A DNA stretch of 11,654 bases from an uncultured Oscillospiraceae bacterium (GTDB lineage: Bacteria > Bacillota > Clostridia > Oscillospirales > Oscillospiraceae): positions 1 to 11,654 of the forward strand of contig CAKTQM010000048.1 of the NCBI GenBank assembly GCA_934597125.1, given 5' to 3'. The position numbers and the translations under genes were made by a program. Below the pieces are notes generated by a model. The model saw only the letters and a program-made list of their open reading frames with translations. It searched no databases and was not told the DNA's origin. Shown here piece after piece: positions 5,228-11,654 of this stretch; the first letter of the stretch is position 1, and every line of letters starts with the position of its first letter.

Positions 5228-7201
5228 ATGGACTATCGTGAAGAAATGAAGCAGCTGCGGGAGACCCTGAATGCCAACGGGTATCTCTATTACGTGCTGG
5301 ACGCCCCCACCATGTCGGACTATGAGTACGATCATCTGCTGCGGCGGCTGGAGGATCTGGAAAAGGAGCATCCCGAGGAGATCACCCCTGATTCCCCCAC
5401 CCAGCGGGTGGGCGGCAAGCTCCTCAGCCAGTTTGAGGAGGTGCGTCACGCCGTGCCGCTGGAGAGCCTGCAGGACGTGTTCAACGGGGAAGAGGTGCGG
5501 GAATTTCTGGAAAGAGTGTCGGCGGAGCTGCCTGACGCGGCGTACAGCGTGGAGCCCAAGGTGGACGGATTGTCTGTGGCGCTGGAATACCGTGACGGTG
5601 TGTTCGTCCGGGGCGCCACCCGCGGTGACGGACGGGTGGGGGAGGATGTGACGGAGAACCTGCGCACCATCCGTGCCATTCCCATGACATTGCCGGAGAA
5701 GCTGCCCCACCTTATCGTGCGGGGCGAGGTCTATATGGCCCGCACCGTGTTTGAGGAGATCAACGCCCGCCGCGAGATCGAGGGCAAGCCTCTGCTTGCC
5801 AACCCCCGCAACGCCGCCGCCGGTTCCCTGCGGCAGCTGGATTCCAGGATCGCCGCCCAGCGGCGGCTGGACATCGCCGTGTTCAATCTGCAGCTGGCGG
5901 AGGGGCGGACGTTTGCCACCCATACCGAAACGCTGGATTATCTGGCCGGCCAGCACTTCAAGGTCATTCCCCACAAGCCACTGGGGAAGGCGGAGGACAT
6001 TCTGACGGAGATCGAACGTCTGGGTGACGACCGCATGGCCTTTCCCTTTGATATCGACGGCGCGGTGGTGAAGCTGGACAGCCTGTCCCAGCGGGAGGTG
6101 CTGGGCAGCACCGCCAAATGTCCCCGCTGGGCCGTGGCCTATAAATACCCGCCGGAGCAGAAGCCCTCGGTGCTGAAAAATATCGTGATACAGGTGGGCC
6201 GCACCGGCGTGCTGACACCCAAGGCGGAGCTGGAGCCGGTGCGTCTGGCAGGCACTACCGTTACCTACGCCACACTGCACAATCAGGATTTCATCACCGC
6301 CAAGGATATCCGTATCGGGGATACTGTCATCGTTCAGAAGGCGGGGGAGATCATTCCGGAGATCGTGGAGGTGGTGAAGGACAAGCGTCCCGCGGGCGCA
6401 GTACCCTACTACCTGCCCCGGACGTGCCCCGTGTGCGGTGCGCCGGTCAGCCGGGACGAGGACGGCGCGGCCATCCGCTGCACCGGCGCGGAGTGTCCCG
6501 CCCAGCTGCTGCGGAATTTGACCCATTTTGTCAGCCGCAATGCCATGGATATCGACGGCATGGGGCCGGCGGTGATCCAGCTGCTGGTGGACAACGGTCT
6601 GGTTAAGACCGCCGCCGACCTCTACAGCCTGCGGGCGGAGGATATCGCCCGTTTGGATCGCATGGGCGAAAAATCCGCCGCCAACACCATTGCCGCCATT
6701 GAAAAGAGCAAGGAAAACGACCTGTGGCGGCTGATCAGCGCGTTGGGCATCCGTCAGGTGGGGGATAAGGCCGCTAAGGTACTGGCTGCCCGCTTCGGCA
6801 GCTTCGATGCCCTTGCCGCCGCCACGGAGGAGGAACTGACCGCCATTGATGATGTGGGACAGGTCACTGCCCGCTATCTCCGCCAGTGGCTGGAAAGCCC
6901 CCAGTCGCAGGATCTGCTGGCACGCCTGCGGGCGGCGGGTGTGAATATGACCAGCCGTCAGGAGCGGCTGGACGACCGCTTTGCCGGACAGACCTTCGTG
7001 CTGACCGGCACGCTGGAGCGCTTTACCCGTGACGAGGCCGCCGCCATGATCGAGCAGCGGGGCGGACGGGCCAGCGGCTCCGTCAGCAAGAAAACCACCT
7101 ATGTAGTGGCCGGCGAAAACGCCGGCAGCAAGCTGCGCAAGGCTCAGGAACTGAACATCCCCGTGCTGACGGAGGAGGAGTTCCTGACGCTGCTGCAATA
7201 A
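5228..7201 (+). CDS. ligA: NAD-dependent DNA ligase
   Basis: LigA seals nicks in duplex DNA during replication and repair, using NAD+ to adenylate an active-site lysine. The 657 residues are typical. An N-terminal NAD-binding Ia region includes YYVLDAPTMSDYEYD (21-35). The nucleotidyl-transfer motif KVDGLS (111-116) carries catalytic Lys111. TRGDGRVGEDVT (131-142) and RGEVYM (165-170) follow. The OB-fold segment includes VGRTGVLTPKAELEPV (323-338). A four-cysteine zinc finger uses Cys400, 403, 418 and 423. Helix-hairpin-helix repeats span about 435-560, and a BRCT domain runs from about 585 to the end (GQTFVLTGTL, 587-596). All expected domains and residues are present. It starts 13 bases after yunB behind a modest TGAGG site, so it is probably co-transcribed from the murD promoter. 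Confidence 0.98.
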   Translation: MDYREEMKQLRETLNANGYLYYVLDAPTMSDYEYDHLLRRLEDLEKEHPEEITPDSPTQRVGGKLLSQFEEVRHAVPLESLQDVFNGEEVREFLERVSAELPDAAYSVEPKVDGLSVALEYRDGVFVRGATRGDGRVGEDVTENLRTIRAIPMTLPEKLPHLIVRGEVYMARTVFEEINARREIEGKPLLANPRNAAAGSLRQLDSRIAAQRRLDIAVFNLQLAEGRTFATHTETLDYLAGQHFKVIPHKPLGKAEDILTEIERLGDDRMAFPFDIDGAVVKLDSLSQREVLGSTAKCPRWAVAYKYPPEQKPSVLKNIVIQVGRTGVLTPKAELEPVRLAGTTVTYATLHNQDFITAKDIRIGDTVIVQKAGEIIPEIVEVVKDKRPAGAVPYYLPRTCPVCGAPVSRDEDGAAIRCTGAECPAQLLRNLTHFVSRNAMDIDGMGPAVIQLLVDNGLVKTAADLYSLRAEDIARLDRMGEKSAANTIAAIEKSKENDLWRLISALGIRQVGDKAAKVLAARFGSFDALAAATEEELTAIDDVGQVTARYLRQWLESPQSQDLLARLRAAGVNMTSRQERLDDRFAGQTFVLTGTLERFTRDEAAAMIEQRGGRASGSVSKKTTYVVAGENAGSKLRKAQELNIPVLTEEEFLTLLQ

Positions 7202-7221
7202 CAGACAAAGGAGGACACACC

Positions 7222-8496
7222 ATGGCAGTGCATACCGATCCGACCCTGCGCCATCAGGTGATCTACAGCGTGTTTGTCCGCGGCCACACCAAAGAGGGCA
7301 CCTTCCGCGCCCTGGAGGGCGATCTGGCCCGCCTGCGGGCGCTGGGGGCGGACATCCTGTGGCTCATGCCCATCCATCCCATCGGCGTGGAGGGCCGAAA
7401 GGGCACCGTGGGCAGCCCCTACGCCATCTGCGATTACCGCGCCGTCAACCCCGATATGGGTACGGTGGACGACCTGCGCCATCTGGTGGAGGCCATCCAC
7501 CAGCAGGGGATGCGGTGCATCATCGACGTGGTGTACAACCACACCTCGCCGGATTCCGTGCTGGCTAAAACCCATCCGGAGTTTTTCCTGCGGGATGAAA
7601 ACGGCCGTCCCACCCGCCGCGTGGCGGACTGGTGGGACATCGTGGATCTGGATTACCGAAACCGCGATCTGTGGCGCTATCAGATCGACACTTTGAAGCA
7701 GTGGGCGGCCATTGTGGACGGCTTCCGCTGCGACGTGGCAAGCGCCGTGCCCATGGACTTCTGGCGGCAGGCCAGGGAGGAGGTGGAGGCCGTCCGTCCG
7801 GGCTGCCTCTGGTTGGCGGAGAGCGTCCACGGCGCCCACGTGCTGGCTATGCGGAAAATGGGTGCCTACTGCGCCACGGATACCGAGGTGCAGGAGGTCT
7901 TCGACCTGACCTATGACTACGACGTGTGGCCCTGCTTTGAAGGGGTGCTGACGGGGAAGACGAGCCTGAGAGAGTATGTGGATCTGCTGAACTATCAGGA
8001 ACTGACCTATCCCGCCCACTACATCAAGGCGCGGTTCCTGGAGAATCACGACACGCCCCGCGCCGCCGATTGGATGCGGGACGACCGGCAGCTTGACAAC
8101 TGGCTGGTGTTCCTCTACTTCCAGCGGGGCACGGTGATGCTCTACAGCGGTATGGAGTATGCCCCCAGGGCGCGGGTGGACTTCTTTGAGAACCAGAGCA
8201 ACTACGGCGACATGCAGCGGGATATCCAGCTTTCTCTGCGGAAGCTGAAAGAGATCAAGAGGACGCTGCCCCTGACCGGCGGTTACTGGCTGGAGGAGGC
8301 GGATGGCCTTGTGCTGGGCCATTACGAAAGCCCGCAGGGCCGGATACTGGGGGTGTTCGACCTGCTGGGCCGCGGCGCGGGCAGCGTCAGAGTGGAGCTG
8401 CCGGACGGCACGTATCCCAATGCACTGGGCGGCAGCGTCACCGTGGAGGGCGGTACGGCGGCCTTTGACGGCAGGCCCGTCATCTGCGCCATTTGA
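7222..8496 (+). CDS. GH13 alpha-amylase family enzyme, cytoplasmic
   Basis: This 424-residue enzyme of the alpha-amylase clan acts on alpha-glucosidic bonds, probably in maltodextrins or glycogen-like material. The four GH13 signature regions are present: DVVYNH (102-107), GFRCDVAS (167-174) with nucleophile Asp171, LAESVHG (198-204) with acid/base Glu200, and LENHDTPR (273-280) with the stabilising Asp277. The segment after region I that usually forms domain B is short, and a small beta-sandwich-like tail follows about residue 350. There is no signal peptide, so it works inside the cell. AAAGGAGG lies 7 bases before the ATG and 20 bases separate it from ligA, so it likely belongs to the same transcript. 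No clear terminator follows. Hydrolase versus transglycosylase and exact substrate cannot be settled from motifs. Confidence 0.92.
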   Translation: MAVHTDPTLRHQVIYSVFVRGHTKEGTFRALEGDLARLRALGADILWLMPIHPIGVEGRKGTVGSPYAICDYRAVNPDMGTVDDLRHLVEAIHQQGMRCIIDVVYNHTSPDSVLAKTHPEFFLRDENGRPTRRVADWWDIVDLDYRNRDLWRYQIDTLKQWAAIVDGFRCDVASAVPMDFWRQAREEVEAVRPGCLWLAESVHGAHVLAMRKMGAYCATDTEVQEVFDLTYDYDVWPCFEGVLTGKTSLREYVDLLNYQELTYPAHYIKARFLENHDTPRAADWMRDDRQLDNWLVFLYFQRGTVMLYSGMEYAPRARVDFFENQSNYGDMQRDIQLSLRKLKEIKRTLPLTGGYWLEEADGLVLGHYESPQGRILGVFDLLGRGAGSVRVELPDGTYPNALGGSVTVEGGTAAFDGRPVICAI

Positions 8497-8529
8497 CTTT
8501 TTTCACAAAAAAAGCCGTCCCACATCGGG

Positions 8530-8609
8530 GAAAACGCAGAAATCCCCCCGCACAAATTGACTTTCCCATGAAACGTGATACCATATAAAGTGTATATCTG
8601 TGCGTTTTC
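8530..8609. repeat. 9-bp inverted repeat flanking the nifJ promoter
   Basis: GAAAACGCA (8530-8538) and its exact reverse complement TGCGTTTTC (8601-8609) lie 62 bases apart, bracketing the probable nifJ promoter. GA after the left arm and TC before the right arm extend it across a two-base offset. It could be a split operator or chance. The surrounding non-coding stretch 8497-8655 otherwise holds the promoter, a T-run and A-run (8498-8513) without a proper hairpin, and the nifJ ribosome site. Confidence 0.4.
8557..8589 (+). promoter_or_regulatory. Probable nifJ promoter
   Basis: TTGACT (8557-8562) matches 5 of 6 positions of the -35 consensus. The best -10, TATAAA (8584-8589), is 21 bases away, and the overlapping CATATA (8582-8587) is 19 away. 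Both spacers are long. A strong leader-proximal start is still expected because nifJ begins 159 bases after the previous gene with its own GAGGAGG. No canonical Rex (TTGTTAA/TTAACAA) or full cre site is seen. Confidence 0.5.
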
Positions 8610-8655
8610 GACCCATGGGGCGGAAACGGCTCGGAATAAAGAGGAGGAAAAGAGT

Positions 8656-11654
8656 ATGAGTAAGCTCATGAAGATCTGCGACGGTAACGAAGCCGCGGCA
8701 TATGTGGCATATGCCTTCTCGGAAGTTGCCGCCATCTATCCCATCACCCCGTCCAGCCCCATGGCGGAGCACGCGGACGAGTGGTCGGCCAAGGGGAAGA
8801 AGAACATCTTCGGCCAGACCGTCCGTCTGGTGGAGATGCAGTCCGAGGCCGGTGCCTGCGGCGCCTGCCACGGCGCACTGGAGGCCGGCGCGCTGGCCAC
8901 CAGCTTCACCGCGTCCCAGGGCCTGATGCTGATGATCCCCACCATGCACCGCATCTCCGGCGAGCGTCTGCCCGGCGTGCTGCATGTGGCGTCCCGTACC
9001 GTGGGTACCCACGCATTCTCCATCTTTGGCGATCACTCCGACGTGATGAACTGCCGCCAGACGGGCTTTGCCCTGTTGAGCAGCGGCAGCGTGCAGCAGG
9101 CCGCCGATCTGGCCGCCGTGGCGCACCTGAGCGCCATCAAGTCCCGCATCCCCTTCCTGCACTTCTTTGACGGCTTCCGCACCAGCCATGAGATCCAGAA
9201 GATCGACGTGCTGGATTACGACGAGTACGCCAAGCTGGTGGACTATGAGGCGCTGGCCAAGTTCCGCGCCAACGCCCTGAATCCCGAGGATCCCCGTATG
9301 CGCTCTCTGGTGGATAACCCCGACATCTACTTCCAGCTGCGTGAGTCCAACAACACCGACTATGCCCAGCTGCCCGACGTGGTGGAGGACTACATGGCCC
9401 AGATCAGCAAGCTGACCGGCCGCGAGTACCATCTGTTCAACTACTTCGGCGCACCGGATGCCGAGCGTGTCATCGTGGCGATGGGCTCCGTCTCCGGCTG
9501 CGCGCAGGAGGTCGTGAATTACCTGAACGCCAAGGGCGAGAAGGTGGGCTTCCTGCAGGTGCACCTGTTCCGCCCCTTCTCCGCCAAGCATCTGCTGGCG
9601 GCCGTGCCCAAGACGGTGAAGAAGATCGCCGTTCTGGATCGCGTGAAGGAAGCCGGCTCCATCGGCGAGCCGCTGTATGAGGATATCTGCGCCGCCTATA
9701 TCAACGACGCCAACCGTCCTCTGATCTACGCCGGCCGCTATGGCCTGTCCTCCAAGGACACCACTCCCGCCCAGATCAAGGCCGTGTTCGACAATCTGAG
9801 CCTGTCCGAGCCCAAGAACCACTTCACCATCGGCATCGAGGACGATGTGACCCATCTGTCTCTGCCCATCGGCGCACCGCTGCTGACCGAGCCGGAGGGC
9901 ACCATCGCCTGCAAGTTCTGGGGCCTGGGTTCCGACGGTACCGTGGGTGCCAACAAGAATTCCATCAAGATCATCGGCGAAACCACCGATATGTACTGCC
10001 AGGCGTACTTTGAGTACGACACCAAGAAGTCCTTCGGTATCACCAAGAGCCACCTGCGCTTCGGCAAGCACCCCATCAGTTCCACCTACTACGTCTCCAA
10101 CGCGGACTTCATCGCCTGCCACAACCAGACCTATCTCACCAAGTACGACATCATCTCCGAGCTGAAGCCCCACGGCAGCTTCCTGCTGAACTGCGAATGG
10201 GCGGAGAACGAGCTGGAGCAGCACATCCCCGGCGATATCCTCAAGTACATCGCGGAGAACGACATCAAGTTCTACATCATCGACGCCAACAAGGAGTCTC
10301 AGGCTCTGGGTCTGGGCAATCGCTCCAACATGGTGCTGCAGGCCGCCTTCTTCAAGCTGGCCAATGTTATCCCCGTGGAGGACGCTGTGGCTCATATGAA
10401 GGCTGCCGTCAAGAAGACCTACGGCCTCAAGGGCGAGAAGATCGTCAACATGAATATTGCCGCCGTGGATGCCGGTATCAACGCTCTGGTCGAGGTCAAG
10501 GTGAAGCCCGAGTGGAAGAATCTGTCCGGCGCCGCCATCAAGCCCGCTGCCGATAACCTGCCCTATGTCATCAAGAACATTCTGGTGCCCATCAACGCCC
10601 AGAAGGGCGACGATCTGCCCGTTTCCGCCTTCAAGGGCATGGAGGACGGCACCATGCCGCTGGGCACTTCCCGCTATGAAAAGCGCGGCATCGCCACCCA
10701 TCTGCCTGTGTGGGACGCCACCGAGTGCCTGCAGTGCAACATGTGCTCCTTTGTCTGCCCCCACGCTGTTATCCGTCCCTTCCTGCTGGATGAGAAGGAA
10801 GCGGCCAACGCCCCTGCCGGTCTGGTGATGGTGGATGCCAAGGGCCCCCAGCTGTCCGGTATGAAGTACGCCATGGGCGTGTCCACGCTGGACTGCACCA
10901 GCTGCGGCAGCTGCGTCTCCTCCTGCCCCAAGAGCGGCAAGGCGTTGAAGATGGTGCCTACCCACGAGGTGTCCCTGGATCAGACCAACTGGGAGTATCT
11001 GTTCAACCTGCCCATCAAGGGAGACAAGGTGGATAAGTTCAGCCTGAAGGGCAGCCAGTTCAAGCAGCCGCTGGTGGAGTTCAACGGCGCCTGCGCCGGT
11101 TGCGGCGAGACCCCCTATATCAAGCTGCTGACTCAGCTGTTCGGCGACAAGATGTATCTGGCAAACGCCACCGGCTGCACCCAGGCCTGGGGCGCGGCGA
11201 TGCCCTGTGTCCCCTACTGCAAGAACCAGGAGGGCAAGGGCGTTGCCTGGTCGAACTCCCTGTTTGAAAACAACGCGGAGTTCTCCTATGGTATGTGTCT
11301 GGCGGTCAAGCAGCTGCGTGACTGCGTCACCGGCTATGTGAAGGAGCTGGATGCCCTCACCAAGGACGAGACCGTCAAGGCTGCCATTGCCAAGTATCTG
11401 GAGACCTATGACGATCTGGACGCTTCCACCCCTGCCACCGCCGCGCTTGTGGCCGTGCTGGAGAATGGCAAGTTCTCCGCCGACGAGCAGAAGCTGGTGG
11501 ACGAGATCCTCAAGCGCAGGAAGGATCTGTCCAAGAAGACCATGTGGATGTACGGCGGCGACGGCTGGGCTTACGACATCGGCTACGGCGGTCTGGATCA
11601 CGTTTTCGCCATGGGCGAGGATGTGAACGTGCTGCTGGTGGATACCGAGGTGTA
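8656..11654 (+). CDS. nifJ: Pyruvate:ferredoxin (flavodoxin) oxidoreductase, 3' end missing
   Basis: PFOR oxidises pyruvate with CoA to acetyl-CoA and CO2, passing electrons to ferredoxin; it is the main pyruvate-oxidising enzyme of anaerobic Clostridia. The first 999 codons of a protein normally near 1,170-1,200 residues are present, open to the right edge. Domain I has YPITPSSPMAE (28-38). Thr31, Glu64 and Arg114 coincide with the active-site positions I recall from the Desulfovibrio africanus enzyme. RYEKRG (673-678) is the EKR domain. Two ferredoxin-type clusters follow: Cys691, 694, 697, 701 and Cys747, 750, 753, 757. The proximal cluster uses CAGC (Cys813, Cys816) and Cys841. The thiamine-diphosphate site begins GDGWAYDIGYGG (968-979). 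The ATG at 8656 follows GAGGAGG by 8 bases. This is the single-chain form, with its own probable promoter. Confidence 0.97.
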   Translation, partial: MSKLMKICDGNEAAAYVAYAFSEVAAIYPITPSSPMAEHADEWSAKGKKNIFGQTVRLVEMQSEAGACGACHGALEAGALATSFTASQGLMLMIPTMHRISGERLPGVLHVASRTVGTHAFSIFGDHSDVMNCRQTGFALLSSGSVQQAADLAAVAHLSAIKSRIPFLHFFDGFRTSHEIQKIDVLDYDEYAKLVDYEALAKFRANALNPEDPRMRSLVDNPDIYFQLRESNNTDYAQLPDVVEDYMAQISKLTGREYHLFNYFGAPDAERVIVAMGSVSGCAQEVVNYLNAKGEKVGFLQVHLFRPFSAKHLLAAVPKTVKKIAVLDRVKEAGSIGEPLYEDICAAYINDANRPLIYAGRYGLSSKDTTPAQIKAVFDNLSLSEPKNHFTIGIEDDVTHLSLPIGAPLLTEPEGTIACKFWGLGSDGTVGANKNSIKIIGETTDMYCQAYFEYDTKKSFGITKSHLRFGKHPISSTYYVSNADFIACHNQTYLTKYDIISELKPHGSFLLNCEWAENELEQHIPGDILKYIAENDIKFYIIDANKESQALGLGNRSNMVLQAAFFKLANVIPVEDAVAHMKAAVKKTYGLKGEKIVNMNIAAVDAGINALVEVKVKPEWKNLSGAAIKPAADNLPYVIKNILVPINAQKGDDLPVSAFKGMEDGTMPLGTSRYEKRGIATHLPVWDATECLQCNMCSFVCPHAVIRPFLLDEKEAANAPAGLVMVDAKGPQLSGMKYAMGVSTLDCTSCGSCVSSCPKSGKALKMVPTHEVSLDQTNWEYLFNLPIKGDKVDKFSLKGSQFKQPLVEFNGACAGCGETPYIKLLTQLFGDKMYLANATGCTQAWGAAMPCVPYCKNQEGKGVAWSNSLFENNAEFSYGMCLAVKQLRDCVTGYVKELDALTKDETVKAAIAKYLETYDDLDASTPATAALVAVLENGKFSADEQKLVDEILKRRKDLSKKTMWMYGGDGWAYDIGYGGLDHVFAMGEDVNVLLVDTEV

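Noticed and set aside
5198..7198. 666-codon open frame on the minus strand opposite ligA
   Set aside because: It is the mirror of ligA codon bias with no recognisable domains and no start context. ligA is complete on the plus strand.
8467..8503. Hairpin GACGG/CCGTC near the GH13 stop with T-run at 8498-8503, as terminator
   Set aside because: The stem is only 5 bp, lies inside the coding region and is 16 bases from the T-run. It is not a credible intrinsic terminator.
8569..8583. CcpA cre site in the nifJ promoter (TGAAACGTGATACCA)
   Set aside because: It resembles the consensus but is one base short in the centre and mismatched in the right half.
8503..11601. 1,032-codon open frame on the minus strand opposite nifJ
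   Set aside because: It is antisense to an unmistakable PFOR with intact cofactor motifs. The translation is low-complexity, rich in Gly, His, Gln and Val, as expected from the reverse of GC-biased codons.

Overview
The window is a GC-rich stretch of a spore-forming, anaerobic Clostridia-type chromosome. A gut Oscillospiraceae-like organism (Flavonifractor/Oscillibacter neighbourhood) fits best, but this is inferred from gene content and style and not from a marker gene. The supporting signs are a pyruvate:ferredoxin oxidoreductase, a class III glutamine synthetase, a YunB-type sporulation protein, strong GGAGG ribosome sites and TTGACA/TATAAT promoters. Nearly all of the window is coding. 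No RNA genes, CRISPR, insertion sequences or prophage genes are visible, and the gene content is mostly core metabolism.

Layout. Two genes are on the minus strand at the left: the 5' part of an NCS2/AzgA-type purine permease (1-290, running off the window) and a very basic 62-residue protein of unknown function (427-615). Each has its own promoter. Back to back with the small gene, a consensus promoter (738-766) drives a leader with an intrinsic-terminator hairpin (782-821) and then class III glutamine synthetase glnN (854-2950), which ends in a strong terminator (2958-3000). A new promoter (3024-3052) starts a tight same-strand group: murD (3086-4471), yunB-like (4519-5214), ligA (5228-7201) and a cytoplasmic GH13 alpha-amylase-family enzyme (7222-8496), with gaps of 47, 13 and 20 bases. 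After 159 bases with a probable promoter, nifJ (8656 onward) runs off the right edge about 85% complete.

How the genes relate. The set covers purine uptake, ammonia assimilation, peptidoglycan precursor synthesis, sporulation, DNA sealing, alpha-glucan breakdown and pyruvate oxidation. It reads as housekeeping and not as one pathway.

The most interesting point is the 62-residue gene. A strong intrinsic terminator sits inside its last codons, so the predicted mRNA 3' end falls before the stop codon. That is the architecture of ArfA/BrfA-type ribosome-rescue factors, whose non-stop mRNAs place them under tmRNA control. The other regulatory points are the glnN leader attenuator, a possible sigma-E promoter at the end of murD, an 8-bp direct repeat inside the permease promoter, and an inverted repeat around the nifJ promoter.
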